Positions 8,442-17,315 of a stretch of DNA of 64,000 nt are shown here, in pieces. How positions within the stretch are numbered: position 1 is the stretch's first letter; each line of letters begins with the position of its first letter. The position numbers and the translations under genes are program-made. The DNA is from Streptomyces sp. TRM49041 (lineage in GTDB: Bacteria; Actinomycetota; Actinomycetes; Streptomycetales; Streptomycetaceae): the NCBI RefSeq assembly GCF_008271805.1, contig NZ_VSRY01000173.1, positions 264,765 to 328,764 on the forward strand, read 5' to 3'. The notes below the pieces were generated by a model. That model was not told the origin of the DNA. It saw nothing but the letters and a program-made list of their open reading frames with translations, and did not search any database.

Positions 8442-9424
8442 TGGTCCGACAGGTTCGTGTACGTGTACGACCTCCCCCAGCTGGAGACCGTCCACGGCGC
8501 GCTCTGTTCCTTGATCACGTCGTTCGTCCAGCCCGCCGGGCGCGCGTGCCCGGCCCGTTGGAGGACGTGGTCCAGGTCCTCCCGCGGGTCGTCCGGGTAG
8601 CGGTCCGCCGCGATCGAGTTCTCCGCCGTGTCGAAGGAGTACGGGTGCCCGGTGCGCCCGTCCGCGTCCGCCAGGCCCGCGTCGGCGAGCATCGTCGCGT
8701 ACTCCGGCGTCCGCGAGTCCACGTTGAGGTCGCCCGCCACGATCACCTGCTCCGACGCCGGGATGTTCTTGCCGTCCAGGAACGCGTCCATCGCCCTGAA
8801 CTGCCGGCTGCGCGTCCGCGCCGCCTCACCGGCCGCGCACCCCGGGTCGGTGGACTGGGCGTGCGTGCCGACGACATGGACCTTCGTGCCGTTCACGTCC
8901 AGCACCACGTACACGAAGCCCTTGTTGGAGTACCAGTCCGCGCCGCACGCGTCCTGGTAGACGTACTGCTCCTTGCGGACGATCGGCCACTTGCTCAGCA
9001 CCGTCACCCCGCCGTCCTCCGGTGTGAGCCCCGAGTACGCCCCTCCCGTCGCGTCCCAGCCGCTCCTGCTGCGCCCCATCACGGGCGTCCGGTGCGGGTA
9101 CCGGTCGGCCGCGTTCCGCAGCAGCGCGTCCGACGAGGAGTTGTCGAACGCCTCCTGGAGCACCACGACGTCGTTGCCCTGGAAGAACGGCGCCGCCGGT
9201 ATCTCCTTCGCCCGGTGGTCCTGGCCCCAGTTCGGGTACAGGTTCTTGCTGAAGAGGAACACGTTGTACGTGAGGACCTTCAGCCGCGGCGGCCCGTCGG
9301 CGGCGGCGGTCGCCGGGGGCGCGGAGGCGGCCAGGCCCACGGCGGCGAGCGCGGCGGAAAGGGCGGCGGACAGAGCGGCGCGAGGCGCGCGGTGGAGCAT
9401 GGAACGCGGCACGGAACGCGGCAC
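8414..9424 (-). CDS. Secreted sphingomyelin phosphodiesterase-like enzyme (endonuclease/exonuclease/phosphatase fold)
   Basis: A 336-residue exported phosphodiesterase resembling bacterial neutral sphingomyelinases. An Ala-rich signal peptide occupies about residues 1-42 and ends at APPATAA. The mature enzyme shows LKVLTYNVFLFSKNLYPNWG, the metal-binding Glu in VVLQEAFDN, VVGTHAQSTD, IVAGDLNVDSRTPEY and the C-terminal SDHYPV with catalytic Asp-His. GTG 9424 is preceded by GGGAG. The first codons are a tandem 12-base repeat (GTGCCGCGTTCC twice), so the exact start is uncertain by a few codons. It probably hydrolyses host or soil sphingolipids or phospholipids; the precise substrate is inferred. 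Confidence 0.87.
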   Translation of the reverse strand: MPRSVPRSMLHRAPRAALSAALSAALAAVGLAASAPPATAAADGPPRLKVLTYNVFLFSKNLYPNWGQDHRAKEIPAAPFFQGNDVVVLQEAFDNSSSDALLRNAADRYPHRTPVMGRSRSGWDATGGAYSGLTPEDGGVTVLSKWPIVRKEQYVYQDACGADWYSNKGFVYVVLDVNGTKVHVVGTHAQSTDPGCAAGEAARTRSRQFRAMDAFLDGKNIPASEQVIVAGDLNVDSRTPEYATMLADAGLADADGRTGHPYSFDTAENSIAADRYPDDPREDLDHVLQRAGHARPAGWTNDVIKEQSAPWTVSSWGRSYTYTNLSDHYPVVASGR

Positions 9425-9646
9425 GGAAACTCCCTACGGAGGTGGGGGGTCGGACTCGGCGCCGCACATCAAATCAGCCACGGTTACTCTCTGGTAGACA
9501 TCGGATGGAGAGAATCTTGCGACGACCGGGCGCCCGGGCGAAGATCCCCACTTCCGGTCCTCAAAGCCCCGTAAGCCCTCCGCCCGCCTCTGATCGCATA
9601 CTGGAAGTCCACCGAGCGGACACGGAACAGACCCGGAGCAGCGCCC

Positions 9647-10558
9647 ATGACCCAGGCCCCCGCACAGCCCGCACCGCCGCCCCCCGGCGGGGTCCTGTGG
9701 AGCCTCGCGGGCGACATCCGCGGCCTGCTCATGCTGCCCTCCGCGCTCGCCCTCCAGGTCGCCCACCCCGCCGTCGGCGCCGGCGTCGACGAGCACTCCG
9801 TCTTCCGCACCGACCCCTGGGGCCGCGGTGAACGCTCCCTGCGCTCCCTCCAGCTGTGGGTCTACGGCGGCGAGGCCGCGGCCGAGGAAGGGCGGCGCCT
9901 GCGCCGCCTCCACCGCACCATCCAGGGAACCGACACCCGCGGCCGCCCCTACCACGCCCTCACCCCGGCCAACTACGCCTGGGTGCACGCCACCGGCTTC
10001 CCCGTCCACCGGTACGCCGCCCGCTACCTCGTGCGCCCCATGACCGAGGCGCAGGAGCGGCAGTTCTACGGCGAGTGGCTCCAGGTCGGCCGGATACTCG
10101 GCATCCACGACCGCGACATGCCGCAGACGATCGAGGAGTTCTGGCCGTACTACCGGAAGGTCCTCGCCGACGAGATCGGGATGACCGCCGTCGTACGGGA
10201 CCTGGTGTCGGCCGACAGCCCGTTCCCGCCGCCCGACCGCGGCCCCCTGCCGCTCCGGCTCCTGCTGCGCGCCCTGTGGCCCGTGCTCCGGCCGCGCATC
10301 GCCCGCTTCCGCGCCTTCCTCACCGTCGGCTTCATGCCGCCCGAGGCCCGGGAGGCCATCGGCCTGGGGTGGACCGACGCCCAGGAGCGGAAGCTGCGCC
10401 GCCTCGCCGGGGTCGTACGGGCCGTGGTGCCCGTACTCCCCGAGCGGCTGCGCTACCTCCCGCTGGCCCGGAAGGCGCGCAAGGAGGCGCGCGAGAAGGC
10501 GCGCAGGCGCTACGCGGTCAGCCGGGCGGGCGGCCCGGCAGCCCGTTCCGCGCGATGA
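9647..10558 (+). CDS. MpaB-family oxygenase (DUF2236)
   Basis: A 303-residue member of the DUF2236/latex-clearing-protein-like family of haem oxygenases. The conserved opening is WSLAGDIRGLLMLPSALALQ, then VAHPAVGAGVDEHSVFRTDPWGR with the family histidine. Arg-rich LRRLHRTIQGTD, YAWVHATGFPV and FMPPEAREAIGLGWTDAQER match later family blocks. The extreme C-terminus is basic. Its stop lies 41 bp inside the convergent beta-glucosidase gene. No neighbour hints at the substrate. Confidence 0.82.
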   Translation: MTQAPAQPAPPPPGGVLWSLAGDIRGLLMLPSALALQVAHPAVGAGVDEHSVFRTDPWGRGERSLRSLQLWVYGGEAAAEEGRRLRRLHRTIQGTDTRGRPYHALTPANYAWVHATGFPVHRYAARYLVRPMTEAQERQFYGEWLQVGRILGIHDRDMPQTIEEFWPYYRKVLADEIGMTAVVRDLVSADSPFPPPDRGPLPLRLLLRALWPVLRPRIARFRAFLTVGFMPPEAREAIGLGWTDAQERKLRRLAGVVRAVVPVLPERLRYLPLARKARKEAREKARRRYAVSRAGGPAARSAR

Positions 10559-11930
10559 CGTCCGCGTACCAGCGGGCGCTGTCCTTCGGTGTACGGCGCT
10601 GTGACGCGAAGTCCACATGGACGATCCCGAACCGCTTGCTGTAGCCGTAGGCCCACTCGAAGTTGTCGAGCAGAGACCACAGGAAGTACCCGCGTACATC
10701 CACGCCGTCCGCGAGCGCCCGGTGCACGGCGGCCAGATGCCGGTGCAGATACGCCACCCGCTCCGGGTCGTGGACGGCGCCCGACGGGTCCGCGTAGTCG
10801 TCGTACGCCGCGCCGTTCTCGGTGATGACCAGCGGGACACGCGGCAGGTCGTCGCGGAGCCGGGTCAGCAGCTCGTACAGCCCGTCCGCGTCCACCGGCC
10901 AGTCCATCGCGGTACGCGGCCCCGGCGCGGGCTCGAAGCGGACATGCCGCTCGGCGCCCGGCCACGGCGACGGGCCCTCGTGGGTGCCGGCCGCGACGAC
11001 CGTGGGGGAGTAGTAGTTGATCCCCAGCGAGTCGACGGGCGCGGCCGCCACCTCCAGGTCGCCGTCCCGTACGAACGACCAGTCCGTGAGGGCGGCCGTG
11101 TCCGCGACCAGGTCCTCCGGCAGCCGCCCGTGGAACACCGGGTCCAGGAAGACGCGGTTGCCGAGCGCGTCGACGCGCCGCGCCGCGTCCCGGTCCGCCT
11201 CGGAGCCCGTCAGCGGCCGTACGGCGTGCAGGTTCAGCGTCAGGGACACCTCGGCCGACGCCGGCAGGGCGGCCCGCAGCGCCTGTACGGCGAGCCCGTG
11301 GGCCAGATTGAAGTGGTGGGCGGCGCGCAGGGACGCGGCCGGGTCGGTGCGGCCGGGGGCGTGCACCCCCGAGGCGTACCCGAGGAACGCGGCGCACCAC
11401 GGCTCGTTGAGCGTCGTCCAGGTGGCGACCCGGTCGCCCAGCGCGTCCGCCACGAGGGCCGCGTACTCGGCGAACCGCTCGGCGGTCTGCCGGTGCGGCC
11501 AGCCGCCCGCGTCTTCCAGCTCCTGCGGCAGGTCCCAGTGGTAGAGCGTGGCGACGGGGCGGATGCCCGCCCCGCGCAGCTCGTCCGCCAGACGCCGGTA
11601 GAAGTCGAGGCCCTTCCGCACGGCCGGACCCCGCCCCGTGGGCTGCACCCGGGGCCAGGCGACGGAGAACCGGTAGTCGGTGACGCCCAGGTCCTTCATC
11701 AGGGCGACGTCCTCGGACATCCGGTGGTAGTGGTCGGCGGCGATGTCCCCGGTGTCGCCGTTGCGGACCTTGCCGGGCGTACGGCTGAAGGTGTCCCAGA
11801 CGGACGGGGTCCGGCCGTCCTCGGCGGCGGCGCCCTCGATCTGGTAGGCGGCGGTGGCGGTGCCCCAGCGGAAGCCGGTGGGGAAGGTGTGCCCCGTCGC
11901 CGGGCGGAGCTGTGCGTCGACAGCGGTCAT
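10518..11930 (-). CDS. Glycoside hydrolase family 1 beta-glucosidase
   Basis: A 470-residue cytoplasmic retaining beta-glucosidase. FPTGFRWGTATAAYQIEGA is the GH1 signature. The acid/base Glu is in TTLNEPWCAAF, the nucleophile in LVITENGAAYDD, and WSLLDNFEWAYGYSKRFGI completes the active site. There is no signal peptide. The start is ATG 11930 with GGGAG about ten bases upstream. It is the last gene of the sugar ABC operon, 50 bp after the second permease, so imported cellobiose-like beta-glucosides are hydrolysed inside the cell. Confidence 0.93.
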   Translation of the reverse strand: MTAVDAQLRPATGHTFPTGFRWGTATAAYQIEGAAAEDGRTPSVWDTFSRTPGKVRNGDTGDIAADHYHRMSEDVALMKDLGVTDYRFSVAWPRVQPTGRGPAVRKGLDFYRRLADELRGAGIRPVATLYHWDLPQELEDAGGWPHRQTAERFAEYAALVADALGDRVATWTTLNEPWCAAFLGYASGVHAPGRTDPAASLRAAHHFNLAHGLAVQALRAALPASAEVSLTLNLHAVRPLTGSEADRDAARRVDALGNRVFLDPVFHGRLPEDLVADTAALTDWSFVRDGDLEVAAAPVDSLGINYYSPTVVAAGTHEGPSPWPGAERHVRFEPAPGPRTAMDWPVDADGLYELLTRLRDDLPRVPLVITENGAAYDDYADPSGAVHDPERVAYLHRHLAAVHRALADGVDVRGYFLWSLLDNFEWAYGYSKRFGIVHVDFASQRRTPKDSARWYADVIARNGLPGRPPG

Positions 11931-11980
11931 GAGGATGGAACTCCCAACGGTCAAAGCAATCGGAGAAGAGTGGTGGAGGG

Positions 11981-12817
11981 TCAGCCCTTGACCGCGCCCT
12001 GCATGATGCCGCCGACGATCTGCCGGCCCAGCAGGCCGAACACCAGCAGCACGGGCAGGGTGCCGAGCAGCGTGCCCGCCATGATCACGGACTGGTCGTG
12101 GACATAGCCGCCGCCGAGCTGCCGGAGCGCGACCTGCACGGTCGGGTTCTGCGACGACAGGGCGACGATCGGCCAGAAGAAGTCGTTCCAGGCGGCCATG
12201 AACGTCAGCAGTCCGAGCACCGCCATCCCGGGCCGGGCGATGGGCACCACGATCGACCAGAAGATCCGCGCGGTGGACGCCCCGTCCACCCGGGCCGCCT
12301 CTATCAGCTCGTCGGGCAGTGCCTGCACCAGGAACTGCCGCATGAAGAACACCCCGAACGCGGACACCAGGCCCGGCAGGATCACGGATTGGAGCTGGTT
12401 CACCCACTGCAACTCGGCGATCAGCATGAACAGTGGGATCACCCCGAGCTGCGGCGGGATCATCATCGTGCCCACGGTGATCGCTAGGAGGGCGCCCCGG
12501 CCCCGGAAACGCAGTTTGGCGAAGGCGAACCCGGCGAGAGTGCAGCACAGCACGGTGCCCACGGTGATGGACCCGGACACGATCAGCGAGTTGACGAGGG
12601 CCTTGCCGATGTCGGCCTCCTCCATCACCGCCGCGAAGTTGTGGATCAGGTTCGGCCCGGGCAACAGCGTGGGCGGCACCTTCGCCAGATCGGCGTTGGA
12701 CCGGCTGGCGGCGACGATCGTCCAGTAGAACGGGAAGGCCGAGACGAGGAAGGCGACGATCAGCATCGCGTACGCGACCTTGCCGCCGTGGAGCGTGCGC
12801 CCCGCGCGCGTGGTCAT
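11981..12817 (-). CDS. Carbohydrate ABC transporter permease (MalG type)
   Basis: A 278-residue inner-membrane permease with six predicted helices. The EAA loop that docks the ATPase reads EAARVDGASTARIFWSIVVP followed by IARPG. The C-terminus GRQIVGGIMQGAVKG is typical of MalG-like subunits. ATG 12817 overlaps the upstream permease stop (ATGA). No ATP-binding subunit is encoded here, so the operon presumably uses the shared MsiK-type ATPase usual in Streptomyces (family knowledge). Confidence 0.93.
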   Translation of the reverse strand: MTTRAGRTLHGGKVAYAMLIVAFLVSAFPFYWTIVAASRSNADLAKVPPTLLPGPNLIHNFAAVMEEADIGKALVNSLIVSGSITVGTVLCCTLAGFAFAKLRFRGRGALLAITVGTMMIPPQLGVIPLFMLIAELQWVNQLQSVILPGLVSAFGVFFMRQFLVQALPDELIEAARVDGASTARIFWSIVVPIARPGMAVLGLLTFMAAWNDFFWPIVALSSQNPTVQVALRQLGGGYVHDQSVIMAGTLLGTLPVLLVFGLLGRQIVGGIMQGAVKG

Positions 12818-13785
12818 CGACCGGCCTCCTTGCGGGAACGGCGGCGCGCGAGCAGGGCGTTGACCCCGACGAGCACCAGGATGAGCAGGAACATCACCCA
12901 GGCGATGGCGGCGGCCCGGCCCAGGTGGAAGAAGCCCCAGCCCTGCTCGTACATGTAGAGGCCGAGCGTCTGGTACTGGTGCGAGATGCCGCCCGACACC
13001 GAGCCCTCGTAGAGCAGCGGCTCACCGAACAGCTGGGTGGCGCCGATCGTCGACACGACGACTGTGAACACGATGGTGGGCCGCAGCCCGGGCAGCGTGA
13101 CATGGAGGAACTGCCGCCAGCGGGACGCCCCGTCCATCTCGGCGGCCTCGTACAGCTCGCTCGGGATGGACTGCATACCGGCGAGGTAGATCAGCGCGTT
13201 GTAGCCGGTCCAGCGCCAGATGACGATGGTCGAGACGGCGATCTGCGAGGCGACGGTCCCGGTCTGCCAGTCGACCGGAGCGATCCCGACGAGTCCCAGG
13301 ACGTAGTTGACCAGGCCGAAGTCCCGGCCGAACAGCTGGGCGAAGACGAGCGTCGCGGCGGCGACGGAGGTCGCGTACGGGAGGAGCATCGCGGTCCGGA
13401 AGAAGGTCCGGCCGCGCAGCTTGTAGTTGAGCAGATGCGCGAGCCCCAGCGCCATGACCAGCTGCGGGACGGTGGACAGGACACCGATGGTGAAGGTGTT
13501 GCGCAGCGAGATCCAGAAGAACTCGTCGGTGAACAGCGCGGCGTAGTTGCCGAACCCGCGCCACTCCATGTCGCCGGGCGTCTGGAGCTCGACCCGGTAG
13601 AGCGAGACGAACGCGGTGTAGATCAGCGGGAAGAGCCCGAAGGCGGCGAAGAGCGTGAAGAACGGGGCGATGTAGGCGTACGGCGATACGGTCCGCCAGG
13701 CCCGCCGGACCGCCGACGGCCGTGCGGCCCGGTCGGGGGGCGGGGTCGGCGGCGCGGCGGTGCCCGCCGGAGCGGTGAGGGTCAT
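12814..13785 (-). CDS. Carbohydrate ABC transporter permease (MalF type)
   Basis: A 323-residue permease with a 40-residue Pro-rich cytoplasmic N-terminus, then PYAYIAPFFTLFAAFGLFPL as first helix. The EAA loop reads YEAAEMDGASRWRQFLHVTL then PGLRPT. It couples by ATGA to the MalG-type subunit. A 200-bp gap carrying two strong hairpins separates it from the upstream lipoprotein gene. Confidence 0.93.
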   Translation of the reverse strand: MTLTAPAGTAAPPTPPPDRAARPSAVRRAWRTVSPYAYIAPFFTLFAAFGLFPLIYTAFVSLYRVELQTPGDMEWRGFGNYAALFTDEFFWISLRNTFTIGVLSTVPQLVMALGLAHLLNYKLRGRTFFRTAMLLPYATSVAAATLVFAQLFGRDFGLVNYVLGLVGIAPVDWQTGTVASQIAVSTIVIWRWTGYNALIYLAGMQSIPSELYEAAEMDGASRWRQFLHVTLPGLRPTIVFTVVVSTIGATQLFGEPLLYEGSVSGGISHQYQTLGLYMYEQGWGFFHLGRAAAIAWVMFLLILVLVGVNALLARRRSRKEAGR

Positions 13786-13881
13786 GGTGCGGCCCTTCGG
13801 GAGGTCGGTACGGGAGGAAGCGCGCGGAGGCGGTCGTCATGACCGGCCCGCCTCCGCGGGACGGGAAGCGAGCCCGCCCCG

Positions 13882-13983
13882 CCCCCGCCGGACGGCCGGC
13901 GCCCGGCGGGGGCCGGCTCCGGGGCGGTCAGGTCGTGTCCGGCGGATCACTCCTGGGCCGGGGCCTGGCGTGATCCGCCGGAC
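13882..13983 (-). terminator. Tandem hairpins between the sugar-binding lipoprotein and permease genes
   Basis: Two inverted repeats lie between the lipoprotein stop and the permease start. CCCCCGCCGG at 13882-13891 pairs with CCGGCGGGGG at 13903-13912, and GTCCGGCGGATCAC at 13937-13950 pairs perfectly with its complement at 13970-13983. There is no T-tract. Such structures commonly lower expression of downstream permeases relative to the binding protein. Confidence 0.6.
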
Positions 13984-13988
13984 GTTCC

Positions 13989-15299
13989 CTAGCCCATGAC
14001 GTTCGCGACGCCCTTCCTCGCGTTGGCCCACGCCTTGTCCGGGGAGGTGCCCTTGCGTTCGACCTCGCTCAGCGCGTTGGTGATCTGGTCGGCGACGTTC
14101 TTGTCGTGGATGCCGAGGACCTGCACGGGGGCGTCCTTGGCGGCGTCACCGAAGATCTGTCCGATCGGCGCGTCCGAGAAGTACGGGTCCTTGGCGTCGG
14201 CGACCTTGGCGATGGCGCCCGTCGAGGACGGGAAGTTGCCCTGCTTCTCGAAGAGCCTGGCCTGCTGCTCGGGCGCCGTGAGCCACTTGATCAGCTCGTA
14301 CGCCTCCTTCTTGTGCTTGGCCGCACGCGGCACGGAAAGGTAAGAACCGCCCCAGTTGCCGGCCCCGCCGGGCAGCTTGGCGATGTCCCACTTGCCCTTG
14401 CCGGCGTCACCGGCCTGGCCCTTGATGTAGCCGAGCATCCAGGCGGGGCACGGGATCGTCGCGAAGGACCCGGCGGCGAACGCCTGGTTCCACTGCGGGG
14501 ACCACTGGTCGAGCTTGGCGCTCAGGCCGGCTGCGGCGGCCTCGGCGGCGGCGTTCCAGGCGGTCTTGACGGCCGGGTTGTCCTCGTAGATCAGCTCGCC
14601 GGAGGCGTTGTAGTACCGCTCCTCCTGCTGGCCGATCATGATGGTGAAGAGGCTTCCGACGCTGTCCAGCCAGGCGCTCTTGGCGGGGGCCTTCGCCTTG
14701 TACTGCTTGCCGAGTTCCAGGTAGCCGTCCCAGGTGGACCACTTCTCGGCGAGTTCCTCGCGGTCGGTGGGCAGGCCGGCCTGCTGGAAGAGGTCGGTGC
14801 GGTAGCACATCGCCTCCGGGCCGACGTCGGTGCCGAGACCCAGTACCCGGCCGTCCCGCGTGGTGGCCGCGGACCACTTGGCCTCGGCGAACTGGCTCTT
14901 GAGGTCGCTCGCGCCGTACTTGGTGAGGTCCTCGAACTTGTCGGCCTGCTGCTGGGTGACGGAGGCGATCCGGCCGACCTCGATGCCCTGGACGTCGGCG
15001 AGTCCGCCGCCGCCCGCGAGCCGGGTCTGCAGGGACTTCCAGTAGTCCTGCTCGTCCTCGGTGTCGGTCTGCTTGATCGTGACGCCGGGGTGGAGCTTCT
15101 CGTACTCGGCGTACAGCCCGGCCTCCTTGTAGCCGAACGAGCCGAACAGGTCGACGGTCAGCGTGACCTTGCCGCCCCCGGCATCGGACGTCCCGTCCGA
15201 CGTGCCGGATCCACAGGCGGCGAGCAGGGCCCCGGTCAGCGCGACCACACCGAGTCGGACGGCGGCCCTTCTGGCTCTGGCGGCTCGGGCGATGGGCAT
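13989..15299 (-). CDS. Extracellular sugar-binding lipoprotein of the ABC importer
   Basis: A 436-residue solute-binding protein of the maltose/cellobiose family. The signal peptide ends in the lipobox LLAAC at about residue 30, so it is a lipoprotein. GKVTLTVDLFGSFGYKEAGL and later ARLFEKQGNFPSSTGA are family features. ATG 15299 sits eight bases after a clear AGGAGG; an upstream in-frame start is possible but has no ribosome site. It heads the operon binding protein, MalF, MalG, beta-glucosidase. Two LacI-type operators lie upstream. Cellobiose or another beta-glucoside is the inferred ligand. Confidence 0.92.
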   Translation of the reverse strand: MPIARAARARRAAVRLGVVALTGALLAACGSGTSDGTSDAGGGKVTLTVDLFGSFGYKEAGLYAEYEKLHPGVTIKQTDTEDEQDYWKSLQTRLAGGGGLADVQGIEVGRIASVTQQQADKFEDLTKYGASDLKSQFAEAKWSAATTRDGRVLGLGTDVGPEAMCYRTDLFQQAGLPTDREELAEKWSTWDGYLELGKQYKAKAPAKSAWLDSVGSLFTIMIGQQEERYYNASGELIYEDNPAVKTAWNAAAEAAAAGLSAKLDQWSPQWNQAFAAGSFATIPCPAWMLGYIKGQAGDAGKGKWDIAKLPGGAGNWGGSYLSVPRAAKHKKEAYELIKWLTAPEQQARLFEKQGNFPSSTGAIAKVADAKDPYFSDAPIGQIFGDAAKDAPVQVLGIHDKNVADQITNALSEVERKGTSPDKAWANARKGVANVMG

Positions 15300-15339
15300 G
15301 AGAAGCCTCCTTGGCTTCGAACGAGCTGGAACCACTTCC

Positions 15340-15353
15340 TGAGAGCGCTCTCA
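15340..15353. promoter_or_regulatory. LacI/CebR-like operator, proximal
   Basis: TGAGAGCGCTCTCA is a perfect 14-bp palindrome 41 bp before the binding-protein start. It resembles the Streptomyces CebR box (TGGGAGCGCTCCCA) with one base changed per arm. The same core occurs at 15492 and 23310. Confidence 0.8.
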
Positions 15354-15491
15354 AGAATGTGGATGGAGCGTGCCTCGGCGGGGCCTGCCGCGTCAAGACT
15401 CGAACGGATAACGGCTCGGGTCTCCACCCAACTCCCGCCCCTGTCGCTTGTATTGACAGGCAGGTTTCAGGAGTCTTAGGTTCCCGGGGCT

Positions 15492-15505
15492 TGAGAGCGC
15501 TCTCG
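15492..15505. promoter_or_regulatory. LacI/CebR-like operator, distal
   Basis: TGAGAGCGCTCTCG repeats the operator core 152 bp from the proximal copy. Two sites at this distance allow DNA looping by a LacI-type repressor. The site also precedes the rightward gene at 15612. Confidence 0.7.
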
Positions 15506-15611
15506 GCCTCCTCTTCCGCCGCCTTCGCCACGGACTTCTGAAAAACGGCTCTGACCGTGATTCCGTGAAGGCCGATGCCCGGGACCTGAGCGTTTGTGTC
15601 AAGGTGGGGCC

Positions 15612-16034
15612 ATGAGCCGTCCCGAGATCGATGACGAGTTGAGGTCGGCGCTTCACGACGCCGACTCGGCATCATGGTCCGCCAGGGCAGCTGCCGGACG
15701 ACGTCTAGCCAGCGCCGCGGAGGTCGCCGTAGTAGCCGCAGTCCTCCACCGACTCTTGTTGGACGGTCAGGACACCGCTGTCACTCAAGAGGCGGCGGAA
15801 GCCCTGCTCGAACGGTGGGACATCTGCGGCTTGCGCATGGTTCTGGCCGCGCTTACCAGCGCGGACGACGACACCGGCGATCACCTCTGCATGGCAGTCG
15901 ACAACGTCTGCTGCCAATCGGAGGAAGATCTCAAGCGGCTCGCTGGGCTGTGCTCGGAGTTGATCTCGGATGCTGATGCCACGATCAGTGAGGAAGCGAA
16001 CTCTCTCTGTAGGAGAGCTCACGGTCACCGATAG
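15612..16034 (+). CDS. Small HEAT-like helical protein of unknown function
   Basis: A 140-residue protein rich in paired helices: RSALHDADSASWSARAAAGRRLA, AAVLHRLLLDGQDTAVTQEA and AEALLERWD read like consecutive HEAT-type repeats. It contains two adjacent cysteines (NVCCQSEEDL). ATG 15612 follows AAGGTGGGG. No enzyme motif is seen; protein binding is the likely role. It is the first gene of the segment that separates the glucoside operon from its regulator. Confidence 0.6.
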   Translation: MSRPEIDDELRSALHDADSASWSARAAAGRRLASAAEVAVVAAVLHRLLLDGQDTAVTQEAAEALLERWDICGLRMVLAALTSADDDTGDHLCMAVDNVCCQSEEDLKRLAGLCSELISDADATISEEANSLCRRAHGHR

Positions 16035-16190
16035 TCATGCCCTGGTGAGGGTTTTGGCCATACCTGGTGACTGGCGGGTGGATCGGATCTGGCCTGCACG
16101 GCCCCGGTGGTGAGTGTGGGGCTCGGGCCGTTGGCTTGATCGGTTCCGCGAGCCTTGATCGTTGCTGAGCCTGCTGATTAGTTGGTCGGC

Positions 16191-16730
16191 ATGACTGAAC
16201 TCGGACCCGTCGCCTGGCCGCCTGCCCAGATCAGGACTGAGCGGCTCGTGCTCCGTGAGCCCGAGGCCCGAGACCGTGCGGCGTTCATCGAGCTACACGC
16301 CTCGCCGGAGGTGTACACCTACCTTGGCGGCCCCCGGCCGCGTGACGAGCTTGAGCGCGAGATGCCCGAGTTGTCCGGGCGGCTGCCCGGGAGTTTCGTC
16401 GTCGATCTCGATGGGGCGATGATCGGCCAGATCCTGCTCAGGAGGACAACGGAGCACCGTCGCCCGGCTGCCGTGGGGAAGGTCGATCTCGGCTACCTGT
16501 TCCTACCGCGGGCGTGGGGATTCGGGTACGCAACCGAGGCGTGCGCGGCGGCACTCGACTGGGTCGACGGCGTCCTTCCCGGCGAGCCGGTGGTGCTCAC
16601 AACCCAGACCGCCAACCTCGGCTCGATGCGCCTCGCGGCAAAGCTGGGGTTCACCGAGGTAGAGCGGTTCCAAGCCTGGGACGCCGAGCAGTGGCTCGGC
16701 TTGCGGTTGCCGGTCACGCCGTCCGCTTGA
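16191..16730 (+). CDS. GNAT family N-acetyltransferase (RimJ/RimL type)
   Basis: A 179-residue acetyltransferase that uses acetyl-CoA. IRTERLVLREPEARDRAAFI is the RimJ/RimL-like opening. VDLGYLFLPRAWGFGYATEA carries the acetyl-CoA pyrophosphate loop (Arg/Gly-x-Gly-x-Ala form), and TANLGSMRLAAKLGFTEVER is the C-terminal motif. ATG 16191 fits the family start. The substrate is unknown. Confidence 0.85.
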   Translation: MTELGPVAWPPAQIRTERLVLREPEARDRAAFIELHASPEVYTYLGGPRPRDELEREMPELSGRLPGSFVVDLDGAMIGQILLRRTTEHRRPAAVGKVDLGYLFLPRAWGFGYATEACAAALDWVDGVLPGEPVVLTTQTANLGSMRLAAKLGFTEVERFQAWDAEQWLGLRLPVTPSA

Positions 16731-16877
16731 ACTCGCGCTCGACGGCCGCGTAGCCCCAACGCGACAGGCACTGCTGGGGCGGAGTCCAACGCGGTCGAAC
16801 TCGTGGACGAAGCCGCGTCGTGGGCCCGCCGACCGGCAGGTCGGCGGGCCCGGCGATCGGTGACGGTTAGCCGATGC

Positions 16878-17300
16878 TCACTGGAGGCGTCTGAGCGGGG
16901 CGATGTCGGTGACGCGGTTGGTGATCGTGGGGCGGGCGGCGGCTTCCTGGGCGGCGAGCAGGGCGACGATCGTCACGGGCTGGTCGCCAGTGGGGACAGT
17001 TCCGGACGGCCGTCGGTGCCAGGGGGCGACGGTTGTCGGGGCCGCTGGCTGCGGGACTGGCGGCAGGGCCGGGGCCGTTTCGCCGAGGCGGCGTGCACGT
17101 TCTTCGTCGCGGGTCCGGTTGCGTTGCCTTTCCGACTCGCGACGGCTTCGGGCGAGCCGAAGATCTGGCGGAGTCGGGGGTTCGCGATGAGGATGCCCTC
17201 GCAGACCCGGCAGGTGTGGGCAGCCAGGCCGACAAGAGCAGTCGGTGGGCGGCGCTCTTGCACCGGGGAGAGCAGCACCAGGTTGCGGATCAGCTTCTCG
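16878..17300 (-). pseudogene. Possible frameshifted small gene downstream of the XRE regulator
   Basis: No intact frame covers this gap, but two frames look coding in turn. Reading leftward, one gives IRNLVLLSPVQERRPPTALV then GLAAHTCRVCEGILIANPRL with a CxxC pair. After about 17160 another gives RRESERQRNRTRDEERARRL and ends TIVALLAAQEAAARPTITNR then VTDIAPLRRLQ before TGA at 16878, with G/C in nearly all third positions. A single frameshift would join them. I do not recognise the family, and this may be chance. Confidence 0.3.
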
Positions 17301-17315
17301 TCGCAGGGGGACCGG

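Noticed and set aside
13882..13983. Possible REP/attachment site or CRISPR-like repeat
   Set aside because: The repeats are two simple hairpins inside an operon gap, without direct repetition or spacers.
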